This document shows, in pieces, positions 43,566-52,756 of a stretch of 64,000 bases of DNA (positions are counted from its first letter, which is position 1; each line of letters starts with the position of its first letter). The notes beneath the pieces are model-generated. The model was not told the origin of the DNA. It was given only the letters and a program-made list of their open reading frames with translations, and searched no databases. Made by a program: the position numbers and the translations under genes. The stretch comes from Anaerolineaceae bacterium (GTDB lineage: Bacteria; Chloroflexota; Anaerolineae; Aggregatilineales; Phototrophicaceae), in assembly GCA_020634165.1 (NCBI GenBank), contig JACKCF010000001.1, positions 2,108,001 to 2,172,000 on the forward strand. The letters are read 5' to 3'.

Positions 43566-44811
43566 TGTTTTGCAACGTGTCCGTGACTTGCAGAACGAAG
43601 ACTTAGGAGCGGCGGAAACGCTGCTCCTCACATTCATGCAGCGTGAATTGCCTTTTGATGTTGCCTCGATTGAACTACGTCCATCGGCTGTTTCCTTGAA
43701 TTCGTTCAATGGCTTCATGTACCTGAAAGATAGCTCAAAGTACTTCTTCAAATCCCACACAGAAACCGACACAGTCATCGAGGAATACTACAACGCGGAA
43801 ATGCTGGCAAAGGCGGGTTATAACGTCATCCAGCCTGTTTACCGCTCGGAGGAACCTGGCAAGCAGATGCTTGTCTATGAAGTCATTGACGATCAATCTG
43901 TATTCGAAGTTGCCTGGGCTATTGAAAACGGCCAGAGTGATTTACTAGACACATTGACTGTTGCCCAGAATGAATCAGATGAGTTGTTGTTGCAACATTA
44001 TAAAGACTCACTGATTTGGCAATCTGCGGCAGAAGCGGCCCAATCTCCGGTACACCAGTTGTTTCACCATCGGCTTGTTCGTGGGCGTTTAAAGCGTTTC
44101 TATGGCGATATTCCCAATGGTAGTAGGGACGTACAGATTCAGTTGCCAGGACTTGAAACAATAATGGGGCAGGTTGCTTCTGTAAATTGGGTGATCAATG
44201 GCCAGCGATATGAGGAGACACTAGCACAAATCGTCAGTAGAGCCATTGAATTACTCGAACCGGCTCAGGAAGGTCCGGCAGTCATCGGTCATGGAGATGC
44301 CCACAATGGCAATGTATTCCTGCGCAGGGACACGCAGCCGCCGTCACTTCTCTATTTCGATCCTGCTTTTGCTGGCAAGCATCATCCATTGCTTGACCTG
44401 ACAAAGCCGCTGTTTCATAACGTCTTCGCCATGTGGATGTACTATCCGCAGGTCAAAGCTGACCAAACGCACATTTCGCTCACTCAAAATCGGAATACGT
44501 GGAACATCGAACACGACTATGAACTGCCTGAAGTCAGACACATGTTCCTGAAATCCAAGGTTGACCGCGTACTGGAGCCAACTGTCCAATTGCTAGCAGA
44601 GCATGATTGGCTGCAATCCAATTGGCGACAGTATATAAAGGCGGCTTTAATGTGCTGTCCGCTGCTGACCATGAACCTGGCAGATAACGACCGATTTCCG
44701 CCCTCGATCAGCCTGCTCGGCCTCACAATGGCGGTCGAGATGGGTTCTGAAAGCCATGATAAGCGTAGCCTGATCGACCAGATGCTTGATGAGGTCGAAG
44801 CCGTACTATAG
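43558..44811 (+). CDS. APH/choline-kinase-type phosphotransferase, unknown substrate
   Basis: 417 residues. The start at ATG 43558 overlaps the hisD stop (43563-43565); the longer frame from 43423 lies inside hisD and is rejected. The kinase signature is IGHGDAHNGNVFL near residue 245 (catalytic Asp and Asn), followed by LLYFDPAFAG (metal Asp). The N-lobe includes KYFFKSHTETDTVIEEYYNAEML. Family members phosphorylate aminoglycosides, choline or sugars, and nothing here picks a substrate. Translational coupling to hisD suggests joint control with histidine synthesis. Its stop shares the palindrome CTATAG with the convergent hisG stop. Confidence 0.8.
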   Translation: MTDVLQRVRDLQNEDLGAAETLLLTFMQRELPFDVASIELRPSAVSLNSFNGFMYLKDSSKYFFKSHTETDTVIEEYYNAEMLAKAGYNVIQPVYRSEEPGKQMLVYEVIDDQSVFEVAWAIENGQSDLLDTLTVAQNESDELLLQHYKDSLIWQSAAEAAQSPVHQLFHHRLVRGRLKRFYGDIPNGSRDVQIQLPGLETIMGQVASVNWVINGQRYEETLAQIVSRAIELLEPAQEGPAVIGHGDAHNGNVFLRRDTQPPSLLYFDPAFAGKHHPLLDLTKPLFHNVFAMWMYYPQVKADQTHISLTQNRNTWNIEHDYELPEVRHMFLKSKVDRVLEPTVQLLAEHDWLQSNWRQYIKAALMCCPLLTMNLADNDRFPPSISLLGLTMAVEMGSESHDKRSLIDQMLDEVEAVL

Positions 44812-45810
44812 GCCCAATTGCTCCAGGAGCTTTTGATAAGTGTGCGAAGCTTGCATAAACACATAGCGCGAAGGCATTACAACGGCATGGCGGCCACCAA
44901 TTGCGATGAGGTGATGCACCGCTTCCAGGATGTCTTTGTGCTTAATGGTCAGTGTCGCGGAATACCAGGTGCCCGCTTCATGGGTATAAATCGGCGCGAG
45001 GGTCGGCCCAATCAATCCGGCTGTTAACGGGTTTTCCATAATCTTTTTGGCGATGGTTTCGCTGTTTTCACCCTGAATATCAACAGTCACCTGATAGATT
45101 TGCTGTGCGTTCATGGCGGCATCCATGTATTCGAGCAGCACTTTTGTGATTTCCAGCAGCCGGGGATGTTCCTCAAACGCCGGACGATTGCCAATCAGGC
45201 AGGCTTCTGAATCGATAATGTCGCCATCCGGCAGCATTTTGAGATGATTCTCGCGCAGCGTTGTGCCAGTCTGCGTCAGATCAACGATCATGTCTGCGTA
45301 GCCGATAGTTGGAGCAGCTTCAATCGCGCCATCCGCTTTCACAATCGTGAAGTGATGTATGTGATTTTTGTGCAGGAACTGCCGTGTTAAATGTGGGAAT
45401 GTCGTCGCAACCCGCAGGTTTTTCTGCTTCTTGTCACGCAGGTCATTGGCAACCTCTAGCAGGTCCTGCATATTCTCCACATCGACCCACGACTCTGGAA
45501 CAGCAACAACTAAACTGCAATGCCCATATCCCAACTTATCATTAATAATAATAATATCGTCACTGGGATTCTCACGGACAATGTCATAGCCCGTGATACC
45601 GAGGTGTGCTGTGCCATCGCTGACTTTATAGACTACGTCCTTCGCCCGTTGGAACAGTACAGAAAGCCCATCTATAGCAGGCACATCACCTGTATATTGG
45701 CGTGGATTCGGCTTGACGACTTTCAGCCCACTATTACGCAGAAAGTTCAGTGTAGGTTCCGAGATAGCGCCTTTACTGGGTAGGGCCAGTGTAAAATCAT
45801 TACGTGTCAT
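44806..45810 (-). CDS. hisG: ATP phosphoribosyltransferase, long form
   Basis: 334 residues. The catalytic HisG domain covers ~5-230: LALPSKGAISEPTLNFL, GITGYDIV, VATTFPHLTRQFL and the PRPP loop DLTQTGTTLREN. The last ~90 residues form the HisG_C ferredoxin-like regulatory domain (NPLTAGLIGPTLAPIY through IGGRHAVVMPSRYVF), which carries histidine feedback inhibition in long-form enzymes. This enzyme starts histidine synthesis. The upstream gene 4 bases away is a HisZ-like protein, normally a partner of the short form that lacks this domain. Confidence 0.95.
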   Translation of the reverse strand: MTRNDFTLALPSKGAISEPTLNFLRNSGLKVVKPNPRQYTGDVPAIDGLSVLFQRAKDVVYKVSDGTAHLGITGYDIVRENPSDDIIIINDKLGYGHCSLVVAVPESWVDVENMQDLLEVANDLRDKKQKNLRVATTFPHLTRQFLHKNHIHHFTIVKADGAIEAAPTIGYADMIVDLTQTGTTLRENHLKMLPDGDIIDSEACLIGNRPAFEEHPRLLEITKVLLEYMDAAMNAQQIYQVTVDIQGENSETIAKKIMENPLTAGLIGPTLAPIYTHEAGTWYSATLTIKHKDILEAVHHLIAIGGRHAVVMPSRYVFMQASHTYQKLLEQLGL

Positions 45811-45814
45811 GTAG

Positions 45815-47230
45815 TTAGCTACCTAATGCGTTGAGCAGCGATTCCAATTGATCTATTGCAAATATGTCGTTCCGATACTGGACTGCATTTTCAGCCACAA
45901 CCGTAACGAGTAACTTGTCTGATGTTGTATTTTGTCTATCAAAGGCCAGACGGGTTGGAATGTCATGTTCCCTCAAAAAGTCGGTTACCTTTTGCCCCGC
46001 AGAAATCCACTGTCTCTGTGTTTGAATAACTATGCCTGAGGTGGGTGCAGCCGTGGGTAGCAAATCCAGCAGACGATCTACATAATATGAAAAACCAACA
46101 GCAGGCACAGCAGTGGCATCATCATTGACAAGCGTAGCCAGGTCGTCATAGCGACCACCAGCAGCAACATATACATCATCGACTTCGACACCAAAGACGA
46201 TACCTGTGTAGTATTCCCAATTACGGGCCAGGTTTGGCTGAAGAATGATCCTCTCTGATGGGATACCGCTTGCTACCAACAGATCAACCAATTGTTTCCA
46301 ATCTTCTACGTAACCTTGGCCGACTGAATCGTCGGCATCTAACAATTGGCCGATGGCTGCGAACATATCTGTGGGTTTACCTCGCAGAGCCGTCCATTTA
46401 GCGAATACGTTTAGACCCTCTAGCAGTAAATCCAGTCCATGACTTCTTTTGCGCTTTGATAAAATGCGTTGGGCAATATCTTCACGAGTCCGGCTTCCCA
46501 TTGTGGAGCCATACTGCGTGGAATCCAGCAAGACATCTAACATATGCTGTGTGGAAGCATCCGACTCCTCAGCACTAAAAGCTTCTGGCGAACTTATCTC
46601 GGCTGAAATTTGCTCACGAAGTTTGGCTTCAACCGCAGCCGCGCCCTGCGTTTTCAATAACTCTCGGTGATTGAGCAGCATTCGATACTGGTGATGATCC
46701 AGTCCGATCTTACTAAGCAGGTGCCGTTGTAGGGCCGCATGGCCAATGACAAGGTGCCAACCATCTAATTGACTGAGTTCAATTCCGCCAATCGCAGCGC
46801 GTATTATCTCGAAATCAGCATTGGTACCAACAGCATTCAATAATTCAGCACCAACACTTGGGCGTTGGTTCTGGAAAGGGTTATCGGATAAATCTTCAAA
46901 GATGGGGCCAGAAAAATACCATCTCTGTGATGTGCTATGGCCTTCGAGTGCGTACTGACGAGTTGCGGCCGATGTAAACTCCGGCCTCAGGGCGAAAAGA
47001 CGGCCATGACGCTCAAAGCTAAATAAACGCTCAATGATGGTATCGCCGGCTCGGGTAAGGAACAGATCTGCTGGTTGAATAATTGGAACATCTTTGCGCT
47101 GATATCCACACAGCTCTAAATGGCGGCTGAGCAGATGTGATAAATCATAGCTCATGCTATGTAACCTGCATTGTGTCGGTAAAGTGGATTCACTAGCTAA
47201 AGATGATAAACAGGATTTGGGCGTGTGCAA
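45815..47230 (-). CDS. hisZ: HisZ-like ATP phosphoribosyltransferase regulatory subunit (HisRS paralogue)
   Basis: 471 residues of class II HisRS-like fold. Motif 2 region is LFALRPEFTSAATRQYA, followed by RWYFSGPIFE. The C-terminal half has NWEYYTGIVFGVE and AAGGRYDDLATL, the histidine-binding segments shared by HisRS and HisZ. It lacks a clear tRNA-synthetase motif set and sits directly before hisG, so HisZ is the better call. A terminal ~80-residue part (IVIQTQRQWISAGQKVTDFL) resembles an anticodon-binding-like domain. The exact start is uncertain; M26 is an alternative. Confidence 0.82.
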   Translation of the reverse strand: MHTPKSCLSSLASESTLPTQCRLHSMSYDLSHLLSRHLELCGYQRKDVPIIQPADLFLTRAGDTIIERLFSFERHGRLFALRPEFTSAATRQYALEGHSTSQRWYFSGPIFEDLSDNPFQNQRPSVGAELLNAVGTNADFEIIRAAIGGIELSQLDGWHLVIGHAALQRHLLSKIGLDHHQYRMLLNHRELLKTQGAAAVEAKLREQISAEISSPEAFSAEESDASTQHMLDVLLDSTQYGSTMGSRTREDIAQRILSKRKRSHGLDLLLEGLNVFAKWTALRGKPTDMFAAIGQLLDADDSVGQGYVEDWKQLVDLLVASGIPSERIILQPNLARNWEYYTGIVFGVEVDDVYVAAGGRYDDLATLVNDDATAVPAVGFSYYVDRLLDLLPTAAPTSGIVIQTQRQWISAGQKVTDFLREHDIPTRLAFDRQNTTSDKLLVTVVAENAVQYRNDIFAIDQLESLLNALGS

Positions 47231-47259
47231 TATGCAATCGTTCCATGTTGCTAAAATAC

Positions 47260-47290
47260 AAAAGGACGCAACTTCGTGCGCCCTTTATCA
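47260..47290 (-). terminator. Rho-independent terminator after the L,D-transpeptidase gene
   Basis: On the minus strand an imperfect hairpin with arm AAAGGGCGCA (47287-47261) is followed by TTTTGTATTTT. It lies between the transpeptidase stop and the hisZ start. Confidence 0.6.
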
Positions 47291-47310
47291 CTCATCGTTG
47301 AGAGGTCGTT

Positions 47311-48372
47311 TTATTGGTAAGTATCACTGAAGTACACATAGACAAACGGACCCTCTTCAATATCTGGCGATGCCTGCGAACCCATCATTTCAGCGACCCA
47401 CTGATACAGCCAATATGCGTCTGTGATCGTCATGTTGACGCAGCCGTGACTGCGGCGATAGCCAAAGCCATCATGCCAGTAGGCACCGTGCAGGGCGCGA
47501 CCATCGTCAAAGTACATGGTCCAGGGAACTTCTTCGAGTGAGTAGTAGTCGTCACCAACGGTGCCCCAGCTCATGAATTCTCGACGTGCGCGGTAGTAGA
47601 TACGGAACGTGCCTTCATAGGTGGGCCAACGATCTAAGCCCGTAGAAATGAGCGTTGCAAAGACAGGGCGGTTGTTTTCATAGGCAATCAGGACCTGTTC
47701 ATATAGATCAATGCTGACCCATTGCTCAGTCGTAACATCTTCTGGAATTTCCTGTAGGGGCAGCACTTTGGCCACGCGATGCTGATGTACCCATTGGTCA
47801 GGGCCAATCTGGTACCAGCGATAACCATCGGCAATTTCTGTAGCGAAGATGTGCAGCTCTGTATAACGATAAATCAGATCATAAGATTCCGACGGCGTAC
47901 CACCTGGGGTCTTGCTTGGGTACATATTCACCAGTGCCCAGGCGATGGTGTAATCAGTTGGCATTTCTTCAGGCAGTAAGATGCCGGTGAACGAAGAAAC
48001 ATTCCAGCTTACATCAGTCAGATTGGCTGATTCCACCCATTCATCGCCGTTAATGCGTGTCCAACCACTGGCATCTTCCAGCGCGGTGACATAGTTAAAA
48101 CCCTGGTCGATGGTTCTGATAATGTTGCCCCCAGGAGCATCATACACAGCCGTTGTGCCTGTCACGCTCATGTATCGGCGATCATGCATCAGTGATTGGT
48201 TTGGTTCCAGATATTGCAATGAAATTTGCTCAATGGATTCTAGTTGTGCTGCGGTTAGGCCGTACGTTTCGGTTGTGCAGTCACTGGTGCAGGAGTCATC
48301 CTGGGCGAAAACGCCCCCAGCGAATGCGGCGAGAATGGCTAGCAGAAACAGGTAAAGGGTAGGGCGTTGCAT
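47311..48372 (-). CDS. Exported L,D-transpeptidase (YkuD domain)
   Basis: 353 residues. The signal peptide is ~1-23. An SH3-like stretch near 65-115 (YMSVTGTTAVYDAPGGNIIRT, partly quoted) precedes the YkuD domain at ~220-345, whose active site reads HGAYWHDGFGYRRSHGCVNM with the catalytic Cys in SHGCVNM. L,D-transpeptidases form 3-3 cross-links or anchor proteins in peptidoglycan. It fits with the M23/LysM and SH3 proteins nearby in suggesting a peptidoglycan layer. It is divergent from the SH3 repeat protein gene. Confidence 0.92.
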   Translation of the reverse strand: MQRPTLYLFLLAILAAFAGGVFAQDDSCTSDCTTETYGLTAAQLESIEQISLQYLEPNQSLMHDRRYMSVTGTTAVYDAPGGNIIRTIDQGFNYVTALEDASGWTRINGDEWVESANLTDVSWNVSSFTGILLPEEMPTDYTIAWALVNMYPSKTPGGTPSESYDLIYRYTELHIFATEIADGYRWYQIGPDQWVHQHRVAKVLPLQEIPEDVTTEQWVSIDLYEQVLIAYENNRPVFATLISTGLDRWPTYEGTFRIYYRARREFMSWGTVGDDYYSLEEVPWTMYFDDGRALHGAYWHDGFGYRRSHGCVNMTITDAYWLYQWVAEMMGSQASPDIEEGPFVYVYFSDTYQ

Positions 48373-48523
48373 AGTGGCTTCCTCTAAACTGGTTAACGAT
48401 TGCTATGCCTCCATCGTAAGGTCACTAGCATCTGAAAGCAACAAACGTTCAAGGAACGCGAACCTGACGGAAAGACTACGCTCGTTTCTATCACCTTCTA
48501 TCGTAATGTATTGAGAAATCTAT

Positions 48524-48552
48524 TTGCCCATTACATATCGTCGGCTTATACT
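48524..48552 (+). promoter_or_regulatory. Promoter of the SH3 repeat protein gene
   Basis: TTGCCC (48524-48529), a 17-base spacer and TATACT (48547-48552), 68 bases before the start codon. GGAGGG lies at 48610-48615. Confidence 0.5.
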
Positions 48553-48619
48553 GTAACGAGTAAGCTTTACTAAATTTTCAAAAGATTAATCTACCAAGGG
48601 AAGTCCGCAGGAGGGTTCA

Positions 48620-50566
48620 ATGAGACCTCAAAACCGCATTGTGCTGTTGTCTTTAGTTGTAGCACTGATGCTGGGCCTTGTAGTGAGTATGCCGGTTGTG
48701 GCACAGAGTGACACAGGACGTGTCATGTTTGCCCAGCCAAAACTCGTCGTGAATACTAGCTTCTTAAATGTTCGTACTGGTCCTGGGGTAGGCTACCCAA
48801 TCATGGCTACTGTGGTCGGTGGCACCGAACTTCCTGTTCTTGGCGCCATTGGTGATGACGTTTGGTACCAGGTATCGACAGAAGTAGGCCCAGGGTGGGT
48901 AAACATCACATTTACGCTGCCGCGTGGTGATTTTACCAATGTGCCATATGTTGACTCTGCCAATCAGGTAACATCTGTGACCCCGGCGGTCGGCGTTGGT
49001 GTATCAGCGGCATATGGCTCAGGCGTAACAGGTGTATCGTTGCTTGGCAAAGATATGTACGCGCAGCCAGATTACGACTCCATGCACGTTAATACCAGTG
49101 TGCCCAACGACCCATTCACCGTTTATCCGCTTCTGGATCAACGCACGATCAATGGCACAGTATGGTATCTGGTAAGCGTCGCTGGCGTTGGCACCGGCTG
49201 GATGGACGCTGTACAGATTCGGATTCTTGATTGTGGCCCAGAGACGGTAGGTGTCACCACAACGGAGACCCCGATTCGTTTTGAAGGCATTGCCAATCGC
49301 GATAGTTACCTGCTTCCACCTGGGGTTGAAGGCTTGTTACGCGGTTTTGGTGGCGTCAACAATGTCTATTACCGCTTCGAGATGGCGGACGGCACCCTGG
49401 GTTTGGTCGATGTCAATGCAGTTGCACCACGTTCAGATTCTGTTGTGTCAGTCTGTGATAATCTCCCTGCAATCGTGAACCCGAATGCTGCTCTCGGTCA
49501 GGGCGGCGGTGGTGTCGTGGTTCAACCCATTCGTCCGGCAAACCTGGCTATCGTCAATACGGGCTTCCTGAATATTCGTACTGGTCCAGGTGCGCAGTAT
49601 GCCATTATTGCAACGGTCCCAGGCGGCACAGAGCTTGCCGTAGCTGGTCGTGCCAGCGATGACGTATGGATGCTGGTTGAAGGCACATTTGGCCGTGGTT
49701 GGATCAACAACGAATTCATTCTTTTCCGTGGTGACTATAGCAGCGTTCCTGTAATCAATGATGCCGTTATCATCACTCCTGGTGATGTTGCTGCATTGGG
49801 GCAGGGCGGCGGCTCGGTGCCCAGCGTTTCAAGCGGTCGTCAGGTGACAGGCGTGTCATTACTGGGCAAGGATATGTATGCAGAGCCAACCTATGACTCT
49901 ATGCATACCTTTACTAGCGTTCCCAATGATCCTGGCACCATCTATCCGCTTCTGGATCAGGAAACGGTCAATGGCACAATCTGGTACTACGTCAGCATTG
50001 AAGGCGTAGCTGCTGGTTGGATGGATGCCGTTCAGCTTCGCTTGCTGGAATGTGGTTCCGATCAGGTTGGCGTAACTGTGGGTGAGCATCCGATTCGCTT
50101 CGACGGGATTGCAAACCGTGATTCCTTCCTGCTGCCAGGTGGCACAGAAGGTTACATCGTCGGACGTCGTGGTGATTTCACTATCTTTGAACTGCAAGAT
50201 GGTACAGTCGGCCTTGTACTGGCTGAAGTGATTGTCCCGCGTGAAGGTGTTACCAGCGTTTGTACAGGTATCTCTTCAGCAGCCGTTAGTGGCACCTCAA
50301 CGGGTTCAACAACGGTTAATCTGGTCGTCACTGGAAACCGTGTCGTGGTCAACACCGGCTATCTGAACGTTCGTAGTGGCCCAAGCGCTGGCTTCGGTGT
50401 CGTAGCGACGGTCCCAGGTGGCACTGAACTGGCAGTCGTCGGGCGTACAGCAGATGGGGTCTGGTTCTATGTTGAAGGCGGCTTCGGTCGTGGCTGGCTG
50501 AATAACCAGTTTGTCCTGTTCCGTGGCGACTACAGCACAGTTCCGGTCATTACATTTGGCAGCTAG
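48620..50566 (+). CDS. Exported SH3b repeat protein with A-B-A-B-A architecture
   Basis: 648 residues with a signal peptide (~1-29). Three SH3b modules (A) start near residues 40, 308 and 574, each with NtsfLNvRtGPg and ending RGDyssVPvi. Two longer modules (B, ~150 residues) start near 136 and 408 with the near-identical VTGVSLLGKDMYAxPxYDSMH, a YPLLDQ strand, GWMDAVQ, RFxGIANRDS and a C-terminal Cys. Low-complexity Gly/Ser linkers separate them. The arrangement points to internal duplication of an A-B pair. SH3b domains often bind cell wall; module B is unfamiliar. A terminator follows. Confidence 0.87.
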   Translation: MRPQNRIVLLSLVVALMLGLVVSMPVVAQSDTGRVMFAQPKLVVNTSFLNVRTGPGVGYPIMATVVGGTELPVLGAIGDDVWYQVSTEVGPGWVNITFTLPRGDFTNVPYVDSANQVTSVTPAVGVGVSAAYGSGVTGVSLLGKDMYAQPDYDSMHVNTSVPNDPFTVYPLLDQRTINGTVWYLVSVAGVGTGWMDAVQIRILDCGPETVGVTTTETPIRFEGIANRDSYLLPPGVEGLLRGFGGVNNVYYRFEMADGTLGLVDVNAVAPRSDSVVSVCDNLPAIVNPNAALGQGGGGVVVQPIRPANLAIVNTGFLNIRTGPGAQYAIIATVPGGTELAVAGRASDDVWMLVEGTFGRGWINNEFILFRGDYSSVPVINDAVIITPGDVAALGQGGGSVPSVSSGRQVTGVSLLGKDMYAEPTYDSMHTFTSVPNDPGTIYPLLDQETVNGTIWYYVSIEGVAAGWMDAVQLRLLECGSDQVGVTVGEHPIRFDGIANRDSFLLPGGTEGYIVGRRGDFTIFELQDGTVGLVLAEVIVPREGVTSVCTGISSAAVSGTSTGSTTVNLVVTGNRVVVNTGYLNVRSGPSAGFGVVATVPGGTELAVVGRTADGVWFYVEGGFGRGWLNNQFVLFRGDYSTVPVITFGS

Positions 50567-50588
50567 CTGCCTGTAAATCTACGTAAAA

Positions 50589-50620
50589 CAAGGCGCTCAC
50601 ACGTGTGGGCGCTTTTTTGT
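50589..50620 (+). terminator. Rho-independent terminator
   Basis: A hairpin with arm GCGCTCACAC (50593-50612, one mismatch) is followed by TTTTTT. It ends the SH3 repeat transcript. Confidence 0.78.
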
Positions 50621-50713
50621 TGTTTCAGTGCATCAGGTAATCCTGCTAGCAAGCCCGCTGCGTAAGCAGTAATATTGGGCCAATGATACAAATTGTGAGA
50701 GTAAGGCATAAAC

Positions 50714-52756
50714 GTGACAGAAGAGACATTTTCCGACCTTGCTAGAAATCTTATCATGAGTAATGTAAGAGGTGTGAAAACGCAACAAGATACCGCGTTG
50801 TTTGGTTCTGTTTCCACCCTTAGCCAGGTAGCAGCACAACAGCAATTCCCATATCGTATCGGTTTGTGGCCGATAACATGCGAAACATCTCCAGAAAAAG
50901 GTATGGCAATCTGGGCGACCCTCAGCTATCTGCTTGAAAGCTGGCGCGATGTAACCGTGTATCGACTTCCTTTAAACCTCAGCGATAAGGATGTTGAAAC
51001 TTACAACCTGGCCATTGGCGATAGCCAGTTTGACATCGACGATTGGCAGCTAGATGATCTAACTGAAAATATAGCTATCGGCGGTTCAATTACTTCTTCT
51101 GATGCCAACGGGCTTGAATTAACGTTGGCCATCGAGAACGACCTTGAGGAAGACGACGAGGCGACAAACTTGCAGTGGCATGCAGCAGATTGGGGTGGGT
51201 TGGTTAATCAGCTCCCTGATATCGCTACAAACATTGCAACCCACATGGGTGCCGATGATGAGGGCAAAGGTCGAGCATTGCCATGGGCACTCAATTTTAC
51301 ATCGCTCCCAGAGTCGTTTGCCCAAAATATCTTTGAATGGGAAGCGAAGCTCTTTTTACATCTATGGGATTGGGAATGGGAAGACGAAGACATTCTGGAT
51401 GATTTGTCCAAACTCGTCCAGTCTGCGAATGATCCGGCCACGCGCCGTATTGCAGCATATGCCATCGCCAGGTGCTTCTTGCCTGGGTTTGTTGTTGTTG
51501 GCGATCTGATTCAAGAAGAGATACCAGCCATCCTGGCAGACTGGAACTATTCACCAGAAGCTACCGCGATTATTACATCTGCCATCTGGTCAGCCGGTTA
51601 TACTCAGATGTCATATGATCTACTCAGTACAGCCCGTATAGAGCATCCAGATGACATCATCCTGGCTCGCGCTGTTGCAGCCAAGCAGATTGGCCTGAAT
51701 AACACAGCCAGCGCCATTGCTACACTACAGGAGATTATCAATAAAGGCGGCTTAGAGGACCGAAATCTCTATATTGATTATGCCAACTATCTCCAGTTTG
51801 CGCTGCGCACCGGGATGATTGACATGGAGAAACCGCAGGTAATTTTGGCAAGCGACTCTGATGAACTAAGATATGAGAAAGAAGCCATCGCTGCTTATGA
51901 TCGCGCTTTGGCTACGATGCCAGATGCAATACGGGAACGATTTAACCAGGCCTTGCTTCTAAAATTTGTTTCCATAGACAGGTTCTGGCAATCTTTTGAA
52001 AAGATACTGAGCGAAGACGTCGAACGTCGCTATGTCATCGACTTGATTGATGAAATGGAAGATATGGATGACATCAGCGAAGGGGTTACCATCGCTGAAC
52101 GTCACATCAATTCTGAATCTGATGCCGAAAACCTGATTACGCTCGCTCGGCTCTATATCACCGATTACGAGAATGACAAAGCACTCGAAAGGCTTGACCT
52201 TGCGGCTGGCAAGACGGATGACATAGACCTGCAATCAGAGATAGAGAAGCTCCGCCTTATTGCCCTAAACCCAGACTTTGAGTACAAATTTGCTGAAACA
52301 GTTGCGAAAATTGATGCGGGTAATCCGCCTGTCGAAGCTGACCTCGATTTCCTTGAGGAAGTCGTTGAAGAGGCACCTTCTTATATTGATGCGTACACGG
52401 CATTAGCCAGGGCCTATTCATTGAATGATGATGACGAAGCCGCTGTTGAGGTGCTTCTTGATGCCGATAAGGCTGTGGAGGCCCATCCTGATATCATGGA
52501 CCTACTGAGCCAGCATTTTTGGGATACAGGCGAGAAGGAGCTTGCTTTTCAATACCTCAATAAAGGTTTGGCGAATGCACCTGTGTATGTTCCGCTGCTT
52601 GTCAGAGCAGGACAGATGCTCTTTGATAATGACCAGCACGATGATGCCCGCCAGTTTATTGCACGCGCTGAACTGATCTCCCCGCGCGACCCTGCGCTAG
52701 AACAGCTAAAACGGCATATTGCTAATGTGCTGACGAATAATTACGAGGATGAATAG
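50714..52756 (+). CDS. TPR-repeat protein, acidic, unknown function
   Basis: 680 residues, strongly acidic, with no signal peptide. The N-terminal ~200 residues form a domain I do not recognise (QQFPYRIGLWPITCETSPEKG). From ~290 on, degenerate tetratricopeptide repeats follow: SYDLLSTARIEHPDDIILARA, EAIAAYDRALATMPDAIRER, AENLITLARLYITDYENDKAL, YIDAYTALARAYSLNDDDEAA and ELAFQYLNKGLANAPVYVPLL. It is likely a cytosolic protein-binding scaffold. The last 16 bases overlap the convergent YigZ gene. Confidence 0.82.
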   Translation: MTEETFSDLARNLIMSNVRGVKTQQDTALFGSVSTLSQVAAQQQFPYRIGLWPITCETSPEKGMAIWATLSYLLESWRDVTVYRLPLNLSDKDVETYNLAIGDSQFDIDDWQLDDLTENIAIGGSITSSDANGLELTLAIENDLEEDDEATNLQWHAADWGGLVNQLPDIATNIATHMGADDEGKGRALPWALNFTSLPESFAQNIFEWEAKLFLHLWDWEWEDEDILDDLSKLVQSANDPATRRIAAYAIARCFLPGFVVVGDLIQEEIPAILADWNYSPEATAIITSAIWSAGYTQMSYDLLSTARIEHPDDIILARAVAAKQIGLNNTASAIATLQEIINKGGLEDRNLYIDYANYLQFALRTGMIDMEKPQVILASDSDELRYEKEAIAAYDRALATMPDAIRERFNQALLLKFVSIDRFWQSFEKILSEDVERRYVIDLIDEMEDMDDISEGVTIAERHINSESDAENLITLARLYITDYENDKALERLDLAAGKTDDIDLQSEIEKLRLIALNPDFEYKFAETVAKIDAGNPPVEADLDFLEEVVEEAPSYIDAYTALARAYSLNDDDEAAVEVLLDADKAVEAHPDIMDLLSQHFWDTGEKELAFQYLNKGLANAPVYVPLLVRAGQMLFDNDQHDDARQFIARAELISPRDPALEQLKRHIANVLTNNYEDE

